DNA of 64,000 nt, from contig NZ_VDUZ01000028.1 of the NCBI RefSeq assembly GCF_008039615.1, forward strand, positions 48,823-112,822, in the 5' to 3' direction. The notes below the pieces were generated by a model. The model was given only the letters and a program-made list of their open reading frames with translations, made no database searches and was not told the DNA's origin. The DNA is from Vineibacter terrae. GTDB taxonomy: Bacteria > Pseudomonadota > Alphaproteobacteria > Reyranellales > Reyranellaceae. How positions within the stretch are numbered: position 1 is the stretch's first letter; each line of letters begins with the position of its first letter. The translations under genes were made by a program, and so were the position numbers. Positions 1 through 7,928 of this stretch are shown in pieces.

Positions 1-561
1 TGGGTGCACACGGAGGGCAACCCGCAGCCCCTCTACATGCCGGCCGGCAGCTACAAGACCAGCAACGGCTACATCATGCTGAGCGCCATGCGCCCGCATC
101 ACTTCCGCAAGATGTTCGAGCTGATCGGCCGGCCCGACGTCGCTGCCGATCCGGACCTGCAGACGCACGAGAACCGCATCAAGAACGCGCCCAAGATCGT
201 CAAGGCGCTGAACGAGACCATGCCGGCCCGGACCACGGAGGAGTGGATCGCGCTGCTGCAGCCCAACGAGGTGTTCTGCGAGCGCGTCAGCAACTACGAG
301 GACTACCTCGCTCACCCCCACGTCAAGGAAACCGGCGCCGTCGACTGGATCAAGCAGGATGGGTTTGCGTCCATGCCGATTGCCAACATCGCCGGGCTGC
401 CGCCGGCGCGGGAGGATCCTGCCCGGCATCATGCGCCGCATGTCGGCGAGCACAGCCGCGCCATCCTGGGGGAACTGGGCTACTCGGCTGCCGAGATCGA
501 TGCCATGGTCGCGAAGAAGGCGATCGTGGTGCCGTCCCTGCCGGCGCGCGCGGCCGAATAG
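1..561 (+). CDS. CaiB/BaiF family (class III) CoA-transferase, 3' part only
   Basis: This open frame runs in from the window edge and ends with TAG at 559-561, so only about 186 C-terminal residues are visible. They match the end of a class III CoA-transferase: a large-domain segment ending in the conserved EEW-I--L stretch, followed by a Glu/Asp-containing P-I-ANI-GLPP segment and the HAPHVGEHS-AIL-ELGYS-AEI tail that positions the C-terminal helices. Enzymes of this family move CoA between carboxylic acids through an aspartyl-CoA thioester. The catalytic Asp lies near residue 169 in the family and is outside the window, so activity and substrate cannot be judged. A second, full-length member lies at 23063-24307. 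Confidence 0.88.
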   Translation, partial: WVHTEGNPQPLYMPAGSYKTSNGYIMLSAMRPHHFRKMFELIGRPDVAADPDLQTHENRIKNAPKIVKALNETMPARTTEEWIALLQPNEVFCERVSNYEDYLAHPHVKETGAVDWIKQDGFASMPIANIAGLPPAREDPARHHAPHVGEHSRAILGELGYSAAEIDAMVAKKAIVVPSLPARAAE

Positions 562-582
562 CGCCGCGCGCCGCCGGTCATC

Positions 583-1017
583 TCACCACTCGAAGACAAG
601 GCTCTGGTGGTTTCCCGCAGCGACATGCACCGTCTGCTGCTTGGCGATGCCGCGTTCGGTCGCGGTCACGGTATAGGTGCCGCCCGGCAGGTTTGCGAGC
701 AGGTAGGGGCCGCGTGACCTGGTGTCGAGCACGACGTGGCCTTCGGCGTTGCGGATGACGACCGGCACATAGGCCAGGTAGTCGTCATTGCCGCGCTGGC
801 GCTTGGCGAACACCAGCTCCAGCCCATAGCGCGATGCGGCCTGCTTCATGGCTGCCGATTCATCCGAGCCGATGCCGCCGGACACGAAATGCACCGTGCC
901 GTAGGTATGCTCCATTGGCATGACCGCGCGGGCGCTGGCAGCCGGCGCGAGGCCGGTCAGCAGGACCATGCCGACGACCGGCGCAAGGGCGAGGGAGCGC
1001 ATGATGAACGGTTTCAT
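583..1017 (-). CDS. Small exported protein with carboxypeptidase-regulatory-like fold
   Basis: The product is 144 residues. The first 28 or so form a signal peptide with a hydrophobic core and an ASARA cleavage site, so the protein is probably periplasmic. The second half (V-RNAEGHVVLDT-SRGPYLLANLPGGTYTVTATERG) has the shape of a carboxypeptidase-regulatory-like beta-sandwich, a fold used for binding rather than catalysis. The start is supported by AGGAGT 8 nt upstream. It lies downstream of the first HtrA gene on the same strand, but a strong terminator at 1041-1068 separates the two, so it probably has its own promoter. No function is known to me. Confidence 0.7.
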   Translation of the reverse strand: MKPFIMRSLALAPVVGMVLLTGLAPAASARAVMPMEHTYGTVHFVSGGIGSDESAAMKQAASRYGLELVFAKRQRGNDDYLAYVPVVIRNAEGHVVLDTRSRGPYLLANLPGGTYTVTATERGIAKQQTVHVAAGNHQSLVFEW

Positions 1018-1040
1018 GGGTCGTACTCCTGTTGCCTGGA

Positions 1041-1068
1041 GAAAAGGCCGTCCGGGCGCGGGACGGCC
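1041..1068 (-). terminator. Rho-independent terminator of the HtrA gene
   Basis: A perfect 8-bp stem (GGCCGTCC / GGACGGCC at 1046-1053 and 1061-1068) encloses a 7-nt loop. Read on the minus strand, the stem is followed directly by TTTTC. It starts 22 nt after the HtrA stop codon, the position expected for an intrinsic terminator closing the sensor-protease transcript. Confidence 0.75.
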
Positions 1069-1089
1069 GTGGGGCGTGCCACCTGGCCG

Positions 1090-2544
1090 TCAGCCGAGGT
1101 CGAGCGGCACGAAGATCTTGGCGTTCTCGCGTCGGATCAGCAGGGCAGCGTGGTCCTGCGCCTTGGCGGCGAGCCCGCGCAGCGCGTCGATTGAGGTCAC
1201 CGGCTGACCGTTGAACGAGAGCACCACGTCGCCCGGCTGGACGCCGGCGCGCGCTGCCGGTCCGGTGACGCCCTCGACCAGCAGGCCGCCCTTCTCGTCG
1301 ATCGAGCGGGCTTCCTGCGGCGACAGCGGCCGCACGGCAAGACCGAGGCGCCCCTGGGTGGCGGGGGTGCTGGAGTCGGCCTGCGCCTGCTGGTCGGCAT
1401 GGCGCTCGCCGATCGTCACCGCCAGCTGCTTGGCCTCGCCGCGGCGCCAGATGTCGAGATGGGCGCGCGTGCCGGGCGCCAGGTCGGCGATGCGCGGCGG
1501 CAGGTCGCCGGAGCGCGGCACCTCGCTGCCGTTCAGCTTCAGGATCACGTCGCCCGACTGCAGGCCGGCCTTGGCGGCGGGGCTGTCCTGCTCGACGCTG
1601 CTGACCAGCACACCGCCGGGCTTGGCGAGGCCGAAGGCGTCGGCCAGCGCCTGGGTCACATCCTGCACGGTGGCGCCGAGCCAGCCGCGATGCACGGTGC
1701 CATGGGCCACGATCTGCTTCTGGACCTTCATCGCGACGCTGATCGGGATCGCGAACGACAGGCCCTGGTAGCCGCCGGTGTCGCTGTAGATCTGCGAATT
1801 GATGCCGACCACCTCGCCGCGGGTGTTGAACAGCGGTCCGCCGGAGTTGCCGGGGTTGACCGGCACGTCGGTCTGGATGAACGGCACATAGGACTGGTTC
1901 GGCAGGGCCCGCGAGGTCGCCGACACGATGCCCGCCGTCACGGTGTTCTCGAAGCCGTAGGGCGAGCCGATCGCCAGCACCCATTCGCCGACATGGACCT
2001 TGTCGGCATCGCCGATGGTGACGGTGGGCAGGTCCTTGGCGTTGATCTTGAGGACCGCGACGTCGGTCGCCTGGTCGAGGCCGATCACCTTGGCGGCGAA
2101 CTCACGCTGGTCGGAGAGCTTCACCGTGACCGTCCTGGCGTTTTTCACGACATGCGCGTTGGTGAGGATCAGGCCGTCGGATGCCACGATGAAGCCGGAT
2201 CCGAGGCCCCTGACCGGGCGGTCCGGGCGCTCCAGCCCGAAGCGGCGCGCGAAATCCGGCGGCATGCCGGGGAACATCGGCGTGTCGTCCGACGCCGCCC
2301 TGGCGGTGCCTTCGACCCGGATATTGACCACCGCAGGCCCGAAGCGTTCGACGATCGGTGAGAAATCCGGGCCGCCCATGGCCGGCGCGGCGGTGGCGGC
2401 ACGCGCCGGCTCGTCGCCCAGGCCGGCTGCGAGCGCGGCGGTCGAGGTCAGGGTCTTGGGCGCGAATTCGACGATGGCGCCGCCCAGCACGCTCACCAGG
2501 GCGACGGCGGCGAGACCGCGGGTCAGGATGTTCTTCTTGGACAT
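1090..2544 (-). CDS. degP: Periplasmic Do/HtrA serine protease, first copy
   Basis: The 484-residue protein begins with a hydrophobic export segment (residues 8-28), then a trypsin-like protease domain (about 60-270) and two PDZ domains (about 285-375 and 395-475), the DegP/MucD layout. The catalytic triad is intact: His131 in LTNAHVV, Asp161 in ATDVAVLKI and Ser234 in GNSGGP. Such proteases degrade or refold damaged envelope proteins. GGAG lies 6 nt before the ATG. It follows the histidine kinase gene by 72 nt, with a PmrA-like box in that gap, so it can be read with the two-component genes or driven by the regulator. A paralogue lies on the other side of the two-component pair at 4705-6165. 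Confidence 0.95.
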   Translation of the reverse strand: MSKKNILTRGLAAVALVSVLGGAIVEFAPKTLTSTAALAAGLGDEPARAATAAPAMGGPDFSPIVERFGPAVVNIRVEGTARAASDDTPMFPGMPPDFARRFGLERPDRPVRGLGSGFIVASDGLILTNAHVVKNARTVTVKLSDQREFAAKVIGLDQATDVAVLKINAKDLPTVTIGDADKVHVGEWVLAIGSPYGFENTVTAGIVSATSRALPNQSYVPFIQTDVPVNPGNSGGPLFNTRGEVVGINSQIYSDTGGYQGLSFAIPISVAMKVQKQIVAHGTVHRGWLGATVQDVTQALADAFGLAKPGGVLVSSVEQDSPAAKAGLQSGDVILKLNGSEVPRSGDLPPRIADLAPGTRAHLDIWRRGEAKQLAVTIGERHADQQAQADSSTPATQGRLGLAVRPLSPQEARSIDEKGGLLVEGVTGPAARAGVQPGDVVLSFNGQPVTSIDALRGLAAKAQDHAALLIRRENAKIFVPLDLG

Positions 2545-2615
2545 ATCGGGCTCCGTGTCGTCGCGGCGCTGGAAGGCACCGGACTGTTGCAGTGGAGCCG
2601 ATGTAGTCGGCCAAG

Positions 2616-2632
2616 CTTAAGGTTTGCTTAGG
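2616..2632 (+). promoter_or_regulatory. Candidate response-regulator box (CTTAAG-N5-CTTAGG)
   Basis: CTTAAG, five bases, then CTTAGG form a direct repeat with an 11-bp period. This matches the YTTAAK-N5-YTTAAK box of PmrA/BasR-type regulators with one mismatch. It overlaps the kinase stop codon and lies 72-88 nt upstream of the HtrA start codon, where an activator could drive the protease gene. The regulator at 3963-4628 belongs to the same QseB/PmrA-like subgroup. Binding is inferred from the motif and context only. Confidence 0.4.
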
Positions 2633-3966
2633 GGCAGCGGCTGCATGTCGATTTCCGAGGTGCCGGCGGCGAAGACGACGCGGGCGCTCAGGCCGCCCGC
2701 GCGTGAATCGCCCAGCACGATGTCGGCGCGGTGGCGCTCGGCGATGACCTTGACGATGGCAAGGCCCAGGCCGCTGCCCGGCTCGTGCGTATCCTTGCCG
2801 CGATAGAACCGGTCGAACACATGTGGCCGGTCCTGGGCCGCAATGCCGGGCCCGGAGTCGGCGACCTCGAGGTAAGGGCGCCCGTCGGCGATGCCCACCG
2901 TCACGTCCACCGTGCCGCCCGGCGGGGTGTAGCGAATGGCGTTGTCCAGCAGGTTGCTGATGAGCACACCCAAGGCGGCGGGATCGCCAACGGTCCTGGC
3001 ATTGTCGTCCAGCGCCGCAGCGCCGAGGTCGATCCCCTTGGCGATCGCGACGTCGACCTGGCCGGCAATGGCCTCGCGCGCCAGGGCCGCGAGGTCGGCG
3101 GCGGCCGGCGGCGGTCCGGCCGCGCCCGGCTCCTGGCGGGCCAGCGTCAGGAGCTGACCGACCACATGCGTCATGCGGTCGAGCCCGCGCTTGAGCTCAC
3201 CGACCGCCTTGGCGCGCGCCGCATCGTCCGTCGCCCGCTCCACCAGCTGGGCCTGGAGCCGCAGCGCCGCCAGCGGCGTGCGCAGCTCGTGCGCAGCGTC
3301 GGCGACGAAAGCGCGCTGGAGCGACAGCGCCTTCTCGAGGCGCGCCAGCAGGTCGTTGAGCGCATCGACCACCGGCGCGATCTCCGCCGGCGGCGAGGAC
3401 AGCGCCAGCAGCCCGAGCTCGCCCGGCCTGCGGCGGGTCAATGCAGCCGTGAGCTGCTCGAGCGGCTGCAGCCCGCGTCCGACCGCGATCCAGATGCCGA
3501 TGGCCAGCGCCGGCAGCAGCAGCAGCGAGGGCACCAGGATGTGCGATGCCGCCGACAGCGCCTGGCGTCGCCGCACGCTCATCGGCTGCGCCACCTGCAC
3601 CGTGCGGCCCTGGAGCTGCAGCGCGAAGACCCGCCATGTGCCGTCGCTGGTCTCGACGTCGGCGTAGCCCATGCGCGCCCAGTTGGGCAGCACGCGATGC
3701 GGGTGCGAGAAGTAGATCGTCACGCCGTCGCGGCGCCAGATCTGCACCACCAGGTCGAGCGCCGGATCGGGCGTGACGAGCCCGGGCACCAGCGCCATGT
3801 CCATGTTTCGCTCGCCCACGGACAAGGCCACCTGGCGCAGCTGGTAGTCGAAGAGCGTGTCGACCTCCTGGCGCGCGATGCGGTAGGTGACCACGGCGCT
3901 CAGGCCGACGATGGCCGTGGCCGCTGCCATCAGCACCAGCAGGAGGTTGCGGCGGATCGACCTCAT
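2617..3966 (-). CDS. Sensor histidine kinase (QseC/PmrB-like)
   Basis: This 449-residue kinase has a membrane segment at about 8-28, a periplasmic sensor domain to about 140, a second membrane segment at about 145-163, a HAMP-like linker, and DHp and ATPase domains. His226 in the H-box (DAAHELRTPL) is the autophosphorylation site. The N-box (NLLDNAIRYT) and the DSGPGIA and GSGLGLAI glycine boxes are complete, so it should be active. Its ATG overlaps the stop codon of the regulator gene by 4 nt (ATGA), indicating translational coupling. The ligand is unknown. The flanking HtrA genes suggest an envelope signal. Confidence 0.93.
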   Translation of the reverse strand: MRSIRRNLLLVLMAAATAIVGLSAVVTYRIARQEVDTLFDYQLRQVALSVGERNMDMALVPGLVTPDPALDLVVQIWRRDGVTIYFSHPHRVLPNWARMGYADVETSDGTWRVFALQLQGRTVQVAQPMSVRRRQALSAASHILVPSLLLLPALAIGIWIAVGRGLQPLEQLTAALTRRRPGELGLLALSSPPAEIAPVVDALNDLLARLEKALSLQRAFVADAAHELRTPLAALRLQAQLVERATDDAARAKAVGELKRGLDRMTHVVGQLLTLARQEPGAAGPPPAAADLAALAREAIAGQVDVAIAKGIDLGAAALDDNARTVGDPAALGVLISNLLDNAIRYTPPGGTVDVTVGIADGRPYLEVADSGPGIAAQDRPHVFDRFYRGKDTHEPGSGLGLAIVKVIAERHRADIVLGDSRAGGLSARVVFAAGTSEIDMQPLPLSKP

Positions 3967-4628
3967 GGCTGTCGCGGCATCATGTAGCCGACGCCGCGGA
4001 CGGTGCGGATCCAGCCGGCGCCGAGCTTGCGGCGCAGGGCATGGACATGCACCTCGATGGCGTTGCTTTCGACCTCCTCGCCCCAGCCGTAGATTGCCTC
4101 CTCCAGGCGCGAGCGGGAGAATGGCATGCCAGGGCGCTGCAGCAGCGTGCGCAGCAGCGCGAACTCGCGCGTGGTGAGCCGCACCGGCGCGCCGTCCAGC
4201 GTCGTCTCGTGCCGTGCCGGATCGAGCGCCAGCGCACCATGGCGCAGCACCGCCTCGCGCTGGCCGGAAGGGCGGCGCAGCAGCGCCCGTACCCGCGCCA
4301 GCAGCTCGTCGAGGTCGAACGGCTTCACGAGATAGTCGTCGGCGCCGGCGTCGAGGCCCGTCACGCGATCGCCGACGGCATCGCGCGCCGTCACCACCAG
4401 CACCGGCATCTCGCTGCCGTGGGCGCGCGCCGTGCGCAGGACATCGAGGCCGCCTTTGCCGGGCAGGCCCAGGTCGAGCAGGATCAGGTCGTAGGGTTCG
4501 GCCTGCAGCGCCGCCTCGGCGTCGACACCGTCACGCACCCAGTCGACGGCATAGCCCTCCTGGCGCAGCGCCGTGCGCACGCTCTCGCCGATCATGCGAT
4601 CGTCCTCGACAACAAGCAGTCGCATCAC
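3963..4628 (-). CDS. OmpR-family response regulator (QseB/PmrA-like)
   Basis: The 221-residue protein has a receiver domain with the acidic pocket at residues 8-10, phospho-acceptor Asp52 in LLDLGLPG and the conserved Lys in VKPF. A winged-helix DNA-binding domain follows, ending in the SNAIEVHVHALRRKLG stretch typical of the QseB/PmrA/TctD subgroup. It is the first gene of the pair with the kinase, overlapping it by 4 nt. A matching direct-repeat box at 2616-2632 precedes the first HtrA gene. The second HtrA gene lies upstream on the same strand. Confidence 0.93.
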   Translation of the reverse strand: MMRLLVVEDDRMIGESVRTALRQEGYAVDWVRDGVDAEAALQAEPYDLILLDLGLPGKGGLDVLRTARAHGSEMPVLVVTARDAVGDRVTGLDAGADDYLVKPFDLDELLARVRALLRRPSGQREAVLRHGALALDPARHETTLDGAPVRLTTREFALLRTLLQRPGMPFSRSRLEEAIYGWGEEVESNAIEVHVHALRRKLGAGWIRTVRGVGYMMPRQP

Positions 4629-4704
4629 CGACCTCGTCGTTCGAGACGACTATCGCATGAGCAGGCTTGTCGTGCATGGCGCACTGCGCTCTGGATGACG
4701 GATC

Positions 4705-6165
4705 TCAGCCCAGGGTCAGCGGCAGGAACAGCTTGGCACCCTCGCGCCGGATCAGCAGCGCGGCATGATGGCCGCTCTTGTCCGCCAGCGTGCGCAGCTT
4801 CTCGACCGTCGTCACCGGCTCGCCGTTGATCGCCAGCACGACATCGCCGGGCTGCATGCCGGCGCGGGCCGCCGGGCCCGAAACGGACTGCACCAGCAAG
4901 CCGCCGCCTTCGTCGAGCGCATCGGCCTCCTTGGGCGACAGGGCACGCACAGATAGCCCCAGCCGGCCCTGGCCCCGCGCCGGCGCGGCCGGTGCCGCCG
5001 CGGCTTCGACCTTGAGCGCGCCGACCACGACGGCGAGCTGCCTGGTCTCGCCGCGCCGCCATACGTCGAGCGTGCTGCGCGCGCCGGGCGCCAGGTCGGC
5101 GACCTTGGGCGGCAGATCGAAGGAGCGGTTGATCGCCACACCGTCGATCGCCAGCACCACGTCGCCCGGCTGCAGGCCGGCCTCGGCGGCCGGGCCGTTC
5201 TTGTCGACGTTGTTCACCAGCGCGCCACGCGGTGTGGGCAGGCCGAAGGCGTCAGCCAGCGCCTGGGAGACATCCTGCACGCCGGCGCCCAGCCAGCCGC
5301 GCCGGATCACGCCATCACTCTCCAGCCTCTTGGCGACCTTCATCGCGACATCGATCGGCACCGCGAATGACAAGCCCTGGAAGCCGCCCGTGTCGGTGTA
5401 GATCTGCGAGTTGACGCCGATCACCTCCCCGTTGGCGTTGAACAGCGGGCCGCCGGAGTTGCCGGGATTGACCGGCACGTCGGTCTGGATGAACGGCACG
5501 TAAGCCTGATGCGGCAGCGACCGGGTGGTCGCCGACACGATGCCGGCAGTGGCCGTGCTGTCGAAGCCGTGGGGCGAGCCGATCGCCAGCACCCAGGCGC
5601 CGACGCGCAGGCGGGTAGGATCGCCGATGACCACGGTCGGCAGGTTCTGGGCGTCGATCTTCAACAGCGCCACGTCGCTGGGACGATCAAGGCCGATCAC
5701 CTTGGCGGTGAACTCACGCTGATCGGACAGGCGCACCGTCACCGTGGTGGAGTCGGCGACGACATGGGCGCTGGTCAGGATCACGCCGTCAGGGTTGATG
5801 ATGAAGCCGGAGCCAAGTCCGAATGTCGGTTGGTTGTCCGGGCGGCTGGGCGCGCCGAAGGCGTGCGGCTGGGTGACCGGCGGCTGGCCAGTCTGCGGCG
5901 CTTCGCCGGGGCCCGGCGTGCTGCCGTTGCCCTCGACCGCCACGTTCACAACCGCCGGTCCGTAGCGCTCGACGATGGCTGAAAAATCCGGGCCGACGAC
6001 GGGAGATACCGGTGACGCTGCCGGTGTCGCCGGGGCATCGAGCCAGCCTGCCGCTCGTGCCATGGGCGCTGCGGAGGTGACGGGATCGAATAGGCTGATG
6101 CCGCCGGCCAGCACGGCGATGAGCGCGCCGATCGCCAGGCCGCGGGTTGGAAGTCGGTCGCGCAT
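4705..6165 (-). CDS. degP: Periplasmic Do/HtrA serine protease, second copy
   Basis: The 486-residue protein has a signal or anchor segment (about 10-27), a Pro/Gly-rich linker at about 80-112, a protease domain and two PDZ domains. The triad is complete: His134 in LTSAHVV, Asp164 in PSDVALLKI and Ser237 in GNSGGP. I chose the ATG at 6165 because GGAGGG lies just upstream; an in-frame start 90 nt earlier adds residues unlike a signal peptide. It is clearly a paralogue of the 1090-2544 gene, sharing the VVNI/V-VEG entry, the PFIQTDVPVNPGNSGGP core and the PDZ layout. It lies upstream of the regulator-kinase pair with 76 nt between. Confidence 0.95.
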   Translation of the reverse strand: MRDRLPTRGLAIGALIAVLAGGISLFDPVTSAAPMARAAGWLDAPATPAASPVSPVVGPDFSAIVERYGPAVVNVAVEGNGSTPGPGEAPQTGQPPVTQPHAFGAPSRPDNQPTFGLGSGFIINPDGVILTSAHVVADSTTVTVRLSDQREFTAKVIGLDRPSDVALLKIDAQNLPTVVIGDPTRLRVGAWVLAIGSPHGFDSTATAGIVSATTRSLPHQAYVPFIQTDVPVNPGNSGGPLFNANGEVIGVNSQIYTDTGGFQGLSFAVPIDVAMKVAKRLESDGVIRRGWLGAGVQDVSQALADAFGLPTPRGALVNNVDKNGPAAEAGLQPGDVVLAIDGVAINRSFDLPPKVADLAPGARSTLDVWRRGETRQLAVVVGALKVEAAAAPAAPARGQGRLGLSVRALSPKEADALDEGGGLLVQSVSGPAARAGMQPGDVVLAINGEPVTTVEKLRTLADKSGHHAALLIRREGAKLFLPLTLG

Positions 6166-6271
6166 GTCGCCCTCCGTCGTCCATCGGGCCGCGATCATCC
6201 GGGGCGACGTCGGCGCATGATGCTGCGGGCCAGTGAGAACAGGCTGACAGCGCATCCCGGACTGCGGGCAG

Positions 6272-6308
6272 GGTCAATTGACCGCACGTGCACGCACTAC
6301 GTGCGGTC
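6272..6308. promoter_or_regulatory. Overlapping palindromes upstream of the second HtrA gene
   Basis: A perfect 12-bp palindrome, GGTCAATTGACC (6272-6283), overlaps a perfect 10-bp inverted repeat, GACCGCACGT ... ACGTGCGGTC (6280-6289 and 6299-6308), with a 9-nt spacer. They lie 107-143 nt before the HtrA start codon and 113 nt after the DUF2000 stop codon. There is no T-run on either side, so an operator fits better than an intrinsic terminator. The binding protein is unknown. Confidence 0.4.
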
Positions 6309-6420
6309 CGGCTCGAGGCGTTTCCAGCGCCGTGCGACGGGGCGCCGCGGCGCGATCGGCCTTGTGAAGGCGCGTGATCTGTTCGTGAGCGCCCGCCGGG
6401 ATGCCCGCGAGCGGCCGACA

Positions 6421-6831
6421 CTAGGGGTGCAAAACCAATCCTTTCATGACCTTGTCGACGGTCTTGCGATCGGCGTGCAAAGCCAGGCCCACGAGGTCGA
6501 GCGATTCGGCCGCCACCGCCGCGACCGCGGCGCGGTTGGCCTCGTCGTGGCCGGTGGCGAACAGCTCGCGGGTGTAGATGGCGATGCGCTCGTTGCGGTC
6601 GAGCGCCCGCCGGTGCGTGGCCTTCAACGCCTCGCCCGTGCCCGCGAAGACCAGGATCGGCTGGCGTGACATGGCGAGATAGAGGTTGCCGGACGCGTCG
6701 CAATAGGGCGCGCCGATCAGCGTCTGGTCGGCGCCCGCGATGGCGCTGGTCAGGAACGCGGCCACGTTGAGCTTCTGCCAGACGGCGAGGTCCTGGTGGA
6801 CGGCAACGGCGATCTTGGTGTCGAAGCGCAT
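6421..6831 (-). CDS. DUF2000 family protein
   Basis: The 136-residue protein matches the DUF2000 pattern: an N-terminal KIAVAVHQDLA-WQKLNV segment, then a central ADQTLIGAPYCDASGNLYL segment and an FA-TG-DE-NRA-VA--A-E-LDLVG-AL segment. No catalytic role is established for the family. The ATG at 6831 was chosen because the conserved region begins there and AAGG lies 8 nt upstream; the longer frame has an Arg-rich, implausible N-terminus. It is divergent from the AraC-type regulator at 6922 across 90 nt, so the regulator probably acts on it. Confidence 0.8.
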   Translation of the reverse strand: MRFDTKIAVAVHQDLAVWQKLNVAAFLTSAIAGADQTLIGAPYCDASGNLYLAMSRQPILVFAGTGEALKATHRRALDRNERIAIYTRELFATGHDEANRAAVAAVAAESLDLVGLALHADRKTVDKVMKGLVLHP

Positions 6832-6921
6832 GGCGTGACCTTGAGGCTCCCGAGGATCGGCAAGCTCTAGCTGCGGCCGGCGGCGCGCTCTTGTACGATG
6901 TTGCGCGGTGGAGCCGGGACC

Positions 6922-7749
6922 ATGGGCACGTACACGCACGACCGGGACTGGGTACGCTACGATCAGCCGCGGCGCGGGATCGAGACGCTGAACGCATTCT
7001 TCCGCGGCCATGCGTTCGATCGGCACGCGCACGAGACGCTGGCTGTTGCGTGCACCGACAGCGGCGTCCAGCGCTTCCGCTACCGCGGCCGGCAGCACGA
7101 CAGCACATGCGGCGGCATGATCGTGCTGCACCCCGGGGAAGCGCATGATGGCGAGTGCGGCGCCGATGACGGCTTCGCCTACCGCATGGTCTATCTCGAT
7201 CCGTCCTATGGCCTGGAGCTGCTGCGCGAAGCGGATCTCGGGCCGCATCTGCCGTTTGCGCCCGATCCGCTGACGCGTGATCCTCATCTAGGCCGCGCAT
7301 TCGCGGTCCTGTGGGATGCGCTCGGCGAGCCGGGCGAGCGCCTGCGCCAGGACGAGGCGCTGGTGCGGTTGTGGCAGTCGCTGGCCGGCAACCGCGCGCG
7401 CGGGCAGGCCGTGCCGTCAGTATCGTATCGGCTGGCGCGTGTGCGTGACGCGCTCGCCGATGCGCCGCAGGAGCATTGGTCGCTGGATGAACTGGCGGCG
7501 CTCGCCGGCATGAGCCGGTTCGCCGTGTGCCGCGCATTCCGGCGCGCCTACGGCGTGCCGCCTTACACTTACTTGTTGACCTGTCGCCTGGCGCGCGCCC
7601 GGCAGGATCTTGCCGCCGGCGTGCCGGCAGCCGAGGCCGCGCTTGCCGCCGGCTTCGTCGATCAAAGCCACCTGACACGCAACCTGAAGCGCCGCTTCGG
7701 CATGGCGCCGGGGCGCTTCGCACGCGCCGCGGCCGGGGTTGTCGGCTGA
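6922..7749 (+). CDS. AraC-family transcriptional regulator
   Basis: This 275-residue protein has a cupin-type N-terminal half (H-H-HETLAVACTDSG, GGMIVLHPGEAHDGE) and a C-terminal double helix-turn-helix of AraC type (SLDELAALAGMSRFAVCRAFRRAYGVPPYTYL, then a second helix pair ending DQSHLTRNLKRRFGMAPG). The N-terminal half senses a ligand in this AraC_binding group. I prefer the ATG at 6922, with GGAG about 9 nt upstream; an in-frame ATG at 6898 has no ribosome site. It is divergent from the DUF2000 gene, its likely target. Confidence 0.9.
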   Translation: MGTYTHDRDWVRYDQPRRGIETLNAFFRGHAFDRHAHETLAVACTDSGVQRFRYRGRQHDSTCGGMIVLHPGEAHDGECGADDGFAYRMVYLDPSYGLELLREADLGPHLPFAPDPLTRDPHLGRAFAVLWDALGEPGERLRQDEALVRLWQSLAGNRARGQAVPSVSYRLARVRDALADAPQEHWSLDELAALAGMSRFAVCRAFRRAYGVPPYTYLLTCRLARARQDLAAGVPAAEAALAAGFVDQSHLTRNLKRRFGMAPGRFARAAAGVVG

Positions 7750-7765
7750 GGCCGCGCACGTCAGG

Positions 7766-7849
7766 TCAGTGCAGCCAGCCCAGCGCCCACATCAACAACA
7801 GGACCGGGATCGGTACGCCCAGGAGCCACAGAATCGCCGCGCGTCCCAT
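7766..7849 (-). CDS. 27-residue membrane microprotein
   Basis: The reading frame encodes a short hydrophobic peptide of the form MGRAAILWLLGVPIPVLLL followed by a WALGWLH end. AAGGAAA lies about 9 nt before the ATG. I recall very similar one-helix peptides as short hypothetical proteins in many alphaproteobacteria; no function is known to me. It sits alone between the AraC gene and tauD, on the tauD strand and downstream of it. Confidence 0.6.
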   Translation of the reverse strand: MGRAAILWLLGVPIPVLLLMWALGWLH

Positions 7850-7928
7850 GTCGAGGTTTCCTTCTGCATCCGCATTCGATGCAGGGGGAACGCGCCTTGC
7901 GCGGGCCGGGTTCCCGGCCCGCCGGGCA

